From contig JAEZMC010000402.1 of assembly GCA_023435805.1 (NCBI GenBank), forward strand, positions 1 to 9,603: a stretch of DNA of 9,603 nucleotides, written 5' to 3'. This DNA is from Bacillota bacterium (GTDB taxonomy: Bacteria > Bacillota > Clostridia > Acetivibrionales > DTU013). The position numbers and the translations under genes were made by a program. Shown piece after piece: positions 6,646-9,603 of the stretch. A model generated the notes under the pieces. It worked only from the letters and a program-made list of their open reading frames with translations. It was not told where the DNA came from and made no database searches. Each line of letters begins with the position of its first letter. The first letter of the stretch is position 1.

Positions 6646-7095
6646 TTTGATCCTATACAGCTGCGGCTCGGCAGACTCGGAAATATCAACGCGGCTGCCC
6701 GTTTTTCTCATCAGCAGCGCCCTGCCCTGAGCAGACAAATACGTAACCCCGTTTTTGACACCAAGATGGCTGTCGGGCGGGATCAGGGTCACAGTCCGGA
6801 CTTCTTTGCCGGATACGGACTCCAGTACAATCTCGCTGCCTATGATAACAAACGGAAAATGATTTACCTGGTCCGTACCGCATGCCTCCTGAAGGGATTT
6901 TATAACCTTTACGTTTTCCAGCTCCCGTTCAATGGCATTTATATACTGTGTGAAAAATTCCTTCATGTCTTCCCGGTCCTCCGGCGAATCCGGGTAATAA
7001 AATTCGGCCAGCCCTTCCGAAGATTCTTCAGTGTGGATCAAATGAGCGATCAGAGCTTCAAATACCGGTTTGGTCAATATGATGTCCTTATTCAT
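6625..7095 (-). CDS. GreA/GreB-like transcription factor, second of a tandem pair
   Basis: A 156-residue protein with a Gre-factor C-terminal domain (about 82-156): FVIIGSEIVLES at 82-93 and YLSAQGRALLMRKTGSRVDI at 119-138 match the GreA pattern of a beta-rich FKBP-like fold ending in GKALLGKKxGDxV. The N-terminal half (about 1-75) looks helical, with two helices joined by the acidic segment YPDSPEDRED (34-43). It lacks the usual GreA opening, so the coiled coil is diverged. GreA acts in the RNA polymerase secondary channel, where acids at the coil tip stimulate RNA cleavage; the acidic turn here could do the same, but that is inference. The start at ATG 7095 has GGGGAGG 5 nt upstream. It lies 29 nt after a paralog with the same architecture, probably in one transcript. 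A Gfh1- or Rnk-like regulator is an alternative. Confidence 0.8.
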   Translation of the reverse strand: MNKDIILTKPVFEALIAHLIHTEESSEGLAEFYYPDSPEDREDMKEFFTQYINAIERELENVKVIKSLQEACGTDQVNHFPFVIIGSEIVLESVSGKEVRTVTLIPPDSHLGVKNGVTYLSAQGRALLMRKTGSRVDISESAEPQLYRIKAVRLFA

Positions 7096-7111
7096 CCAAT
7101 CCTCCCCGCAC

Positions 7112-7138
7112 CTGTCACAACAGCCTAAACAGTGACAG
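7112..7138 (-). other. intercistronic hairpin between the Gre-like genes
   Basis: CTGTCAC (7112-7118) and GTGACAG (7132-7138) are exact reverse complements. The hairpin spans the stop of the first Gre-like gene (7127-7125) and ends 4 nt before the Shine-Dalgarno of the second (7101-7107). Ribosomes reaching that stop would open it, so it could couple translation of the two genes. Confidence 0.4.
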
Positions 7139-7643
7139 CGGAAGCACTTGGGTGAAGATGGGTGCGGCTTTTTTCCGTCTTGTCATTGCTGTCATGCTCC
7201 GGAAGCTTGATATGCACAATTTCATAATCTAAAAGGCCGGCAGGAGTCTGAATGGAAACCCTGCTGCCCGCCGATTTCATCAGCAACGCCCGTCCCAGCG
7301 GCGACAGGCATGAAGCGTGGCTCATATCACTGCCCGCTTTTTTCGCCAACGGCAGCACGATTTGGTAGCTGAATTTTTCCTGCTCCGCCGTATCCAGCAC
7401 TTCCACCGTACTTCCTATGATTGCCGGAGGGTTTTTGGCTGCATCCGCTTTGCCGGTCCTGACCGTATCAATATAACTGGAGACCGCAGCAGTATAATCC
7501 CTGAAAAACGCTTCGATATCCATACCCGCTCCTGCGTTATCGGCGTAAAAGCTTTTGATGATGGCTTCCTTTTCTTTTTCAATATAAGACACGTGGTCGG
7601 TCAGGACATTTAACATCTGTTCAGACATTACTGTATTATTCAT
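7125..7643 (-). CDS. GreA/GreB-like transcription factor, first of a tandem pair
   Basis: A 172-residue protein with the same two-part plan as its neighbour. The Gre C-terminal domain spans about 73-150, with PAIIGSTVEVLD and CLSPLGRALLMKSAGSRVSI (the GreA-like SPLGRALL motif), followed by a polar 20-residue tail. The helical N-terminal half has the turn YADNAGAGMDIEAFF at 33-47. This is much less acidic than the equivalent turn of the neighbour, so the cleavage-stimulating acids of GreA may be missing and the protein could act as a non-cleaving secondary-channel regulator (inference). The frame includes an ATG at 7649, but that abuts the Shine-Dalgarno GGGAG (7654-7650); ATG 7643, 6 nt away, is the better start. 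The gene follows a promoter at 7742-7770 and a leader hairpin, and is probably co-transcribed with the downstream paralog. Confidence 0.78.
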   Translation of the reverse strand: MNNTVMSEQMLNVLTDHVSYIEKEKEAIIKSFYADNAGAGMDIEAFFRDYTAAVSSYIDTVRTGKADAAKNPPAIIGSTVEVLDTAEQEKFSYQIVLPLAKKAGSDMSHASCLSPLGRALLMKSAGSRVSIQTPAGLLDYEIVHIKLPEHDSNDKTEKSRTHLHPSASAVTV

Positions 7644-7704
7644 TTTCATCTCCCTTTCGATTTATTCTTACATTAAATGGCATGGCATATAAAATATAAG
7701 AAGA

Positions 7705-7730
7705 CATCTCGCAGAGGTGTCTGCGAAATG
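7705..7730 (-). other. leader hairpin upstream of the Gre-like pair
   Basis: On the plus strand CAT-C-TCGCAGA (7705-7715), loop GGTG, TCTGCGA-A-ATG (7720-7730): an 11-position stem with one mismatch. On the minus-strand RNA it starts about 5 nt after the predicted transcription start and is followed by TCTTCTTATATTTT. It could be an attenuator or a 5' stabiliser of the Gre transcript, or a weak terminator of the ABC transporter unit upstream. Confidence 0.6.
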
Positions 7731-7741
7731 CCTTCATAAAC

Positions 7742-7770
7742 ATGCTAACATAAATGTAAATGGATGTCAA
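7742..7770 (-). promoter_or_regulatory. sigma-A promoter of the Gre-like pair
   Basis: On the minus strand TTGACA (7770-7765, perfect -35) and TAGCAT (7747-7742, four of six) are separated by 17 nt. Transcription should start near 7735, giving a leader of about 90 nt. It is the best promoter match in the window. Confidence 0.65.
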
Positions 7771-7857
7771 TGGTGGAGACGTATACCAATTAATAGTACA
7801 GCCTTCATTTAATGGGCTTCCTTGAATTTAATGACAAATGCTGGCATACGATGTTCA

Positions 7858-9603
7858 TCAATGGTCCTTGTACTGCAGCTGGTAGAGAGAATAATACATT
7901 CCCTTCCTTGCCAGAAGCTCCTGGTGATTTCCCGATTCACGCACTTTACCCTTGTGCAGCACGATAATGTTGTCCGCATGCTGGATGGTAGAAAGTCTAT
8001 GTGCGATGACAATAGTGGTGCGGTTTCTGGTGAGCTTAGCCAGGGCGTCCTGTATAAGCAGCTCCGTTTCGGTATCAATATTGGAGGTCGCTTCGTCCAG
8101 GACTAGTATGGCGGGGTCGAAAGCCAGCGCACGGGCAAATGCCAGCAGCTGTCTCTGTCCTGAAGAAAAGGTGGAGCCGCGTTCCATTACTTCTTCATCA
8201 TAACGGTTGGGCAGCCTGCTGATAAAAGCGTCGGCATTTACATAACTGGCAACTTCCTCTATCCTTTCATCCGGGATATCCGTTTCGTTCAGGCGGATAT
8301 TATCCTTAAGCCTGCCGCTGAACAGAAATACGTCCTGAAGCACCACTCCGATGGATTTCCTAAGATCATCCTTCTTTATGTCCTTGACATTGATACCGTC
8401 AATGCGAATCTCACCCTTTTGTATCTCATAAAACCTGCTCAACAGATTAATGAGCGATGTTTTACCGGCACCGGTTGCGCCGACGATGGCTACGGTTCTG
8501 CCGGCCGGCACTCTGAAGCTGACATCCCGCAAAACCCAATCTCCTTCATTGTAAGCAAACCAGACATTTTTAAACTCAATATCACCCTTTGCCGCTTGTA
8601 TATCCAGACGCTTCGTTCCGCTGTCATCCTCCAGCGGTGCGTCCAGTATGTGAAATATCCTTTCTGAAGCGGCCATGGAGGATTGCAGGATGTTGTATTT
8701 TTCAGCCAGGTCGTTTATAGGCTGAAACAGCAGCGCCACGTAATTTACGAAGGCATACAGGATGCCGAATTGAAGCGTGCCCTCCAGAACATTTGCGCCG
8801 CCGAACCAGATCAGCAGGGCGATGGCGAAGGACGACAGCATCTCGATAATGGGACGGAACAGGCCGAAGGTGACCACCTCACTCATCGCGGCCTTATAAT
8901 ATTCCTTTCCCGTTTCATTAAAACGGGCGAAATTCTGCTTCTCTCTGCTGAACATCTGTATAATACGCATTCCGGAAATATTCTCGGATACGGCCGAATT
9001 GATCTTTGCCAGAGCGACGCGTACATTCCGGTATACTGTCCGGATCTTTAGCCTGAAGATTACGGTAAGCACCACCACCACCGGCATAATGGACAGTGTA
9101 ACCAGCGTTAAAGAAGCATTCAGCCGGAACATGATGATAAGCGTGCCGATCAGTACGGCGAAATCCTTCAGCAGTGTGACCAGTACATTGGTGTACATGT
9201 CGTTCAACGTTTCGGTATCGTTTGTAACACGGGTGACAAGCCTTCCTATCGGGTTCTTGTCAAAGTAGGAAAGCGGCATTTTCTGCAGGTGTGTAAACAG
9301 CTTCTGTCTGATATTATAAATGATCGCCTGCCCGGTATAACTGAGTACATAGATCTGGAACAGGTTGAAAACAAAGCCCGATACGACGAGAACGATGAAG
9401 AACATCCCCATTCGGTTGAGGGAAGGGACATCGCCTTTTTTTATAAAATCATCAATGGTTATGCCCATCAGGTAAGGCCTTGCAAGATCCACCAGTGTAG
9501 AAGCGAACAACAGGATAACCGCCAGCAAAAATAAGTGCCAGTATTGGGCGGCGTACTTCAACAGCCTTTTCATCAGCCGTGCGTCATAAGCTTTGGCTTC
9601 CAG
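7858..9603 (-). CDS. ABC multidrug-type exporter half-subunit (BmrD/YheH-like), 5' end outside window
   Basis: A membrane-fused-to-ATPase half-exporter. Numbered from the ATG at 9573 (571 residues to the stop): six membrane helices at about 12-33, 56-76, 129-149, 151-173, 242-258 and 270-285, then the ATPase with Walker A GATGAGKT (365-372), the Q-loop VLQDVFLFSG, the signature FSSGQRQ (G472), Walker B LVLDEA with catalytic E494, and H-loop H525. The signature is the deviant SSGQ form beside an intact catalytic Glu. This is the pattern of the TM288/BmrD half of heterodimeric exporters, whose partner has a normal LSGGQ but a degenerate Walker B. The ATG at 9573 has no ribosome binding site and the frame stays open to the window edge with LEAKAYDARL, the N-terminal stretch typical of this family, so the gene is 5'-truncated here. 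Substrate is unknown; drug or lipid export is usual. Confidence 0.93.
   Translation of the reverse strand: MEAKAYDARLMKRLLKYAAQYWHLFLLAVILLFASTLVDLARPYLMGITIDDFIKKGDVPSLNRMGMFFIVLVVSGFVFNLFQIYVLSYTGQAIIYNIRQKLFTHLQKMPLSYFDKNPIGRLVTRVTNDTETLNDMYTNVLVTLLKDFAVLIGTLIIMFRLNASLTLVTLSIMPVVVVLTVIFRLKIRTVYRNVRVALAKINSAVSENISGMRIIQMFSREKQNFARFNETGKEYYKAAMSEVVTFGLFRPIIEMLSSFAIALLIWFGGANVLEGTLQFGILYAFVNYVALLFQPINDLAEKYNILQSSMAASERIFHILDAPLEDDSGTKRLDIQAAKGDIEFKNVWFAYNEGDWVLRDVSFRVPAGRTVAIVGATGAGKTSLINLLSRFYEIQKGEIRIDGINVKDIKKDDLRKSIGVVLQDVFLFSGRLKDNIRLNETDIPDERIEEVASYVNADAFISRLPNRYDEEVMERGSTFSSGQRQLLAFARALAFDPAILVLDEATSNIDTETELLIQDALAKLTRNRTTIVIAHRLSTIQHADNIIVLHKGKVRESGNHQELLARKGMYYSLYQLQYKDH

Noticed and set aside
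7807..7833. ATTTAATG repeated at 7807 and 7826, with an inverted copy at 7671-7678
   Set aside because: Short AT-rich words with irregular spacing; likely chance.

Overview
The window looks like a chromosomal segment of a mid-GC, Gram-positive anaerobe of the class Clostridia. The evidence is strong AGGAGG-type ribosome binding sites, use of GTG and possibly TTG starts, a VanR/VanS pair very close to the Gram-positive family, a membrane-anchored VanY-type peptidase, and a BmrD/YheH-type ABC half-exporter. The species cannot be named from sequence alone. There is no RNA gene, CRISPR array, insertion sequence or clear sign of recent transfer.

Layout: (1) 1-308 is a gene-free leader with a weak promoter candidate. 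(2) 309-2018 (+) is an AMP-forming acyl-CoA ligase, ending at a bidirectional terminator at 2027-2061. (3) 5025-2091 (-) is a three-gene unit: VanR-type response regulator, VanS-type histidine kinase (11-nt overlap), then a VanY-type D,D-carboxypeptidase after about 120 nt of AT-rich DNA that carries an 11-bp-periodic direct repeat and a 10-bp inverted repeat. No vanH, ligase or vanX gene is present, so this reads as a peptidoglycan-trimming or envelope-response module and not as a complete glycopeptide-resistance cluster. (4) 5275-6504 (+), divergent from vanR, is an OFA-family (oxalate/formate antiporter-like) MFS transporter ending in a 30-bp perfect palindrome. (5) 7643-6625 (-) holds two tandem, diverged GreA/GreB-like proteins, preceded by a good sigma-A promoter and a leader hairpin. 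(6) 9603-7858 (-) is an ABC exporter half-subunit whose true start lies beyond the window edge.

How they work together: VanS is expected to sense an envelope signal and phosphorylate VanR at Asp53, which would activate the unit including VanY; VanY would remove the terminal D-Ala from peptidoglycan stem peptides outside the membrane. The acyl-CoA ligase, the OFA transporter and the Gre-like pair appear to be independent units. The ABC subunit should pair with a second half-transporter encoded just outside the window.

Most worth a second look: the vanY start (no canonical start codon at the ribosome binding site; an in-frame ATG reads only five codons to a TGA), the repeats between vanS and vanY, the tandem Gre-like paralogs and their leader, and the OFA transporter lacking the transmembrane lysine used by OxlT.
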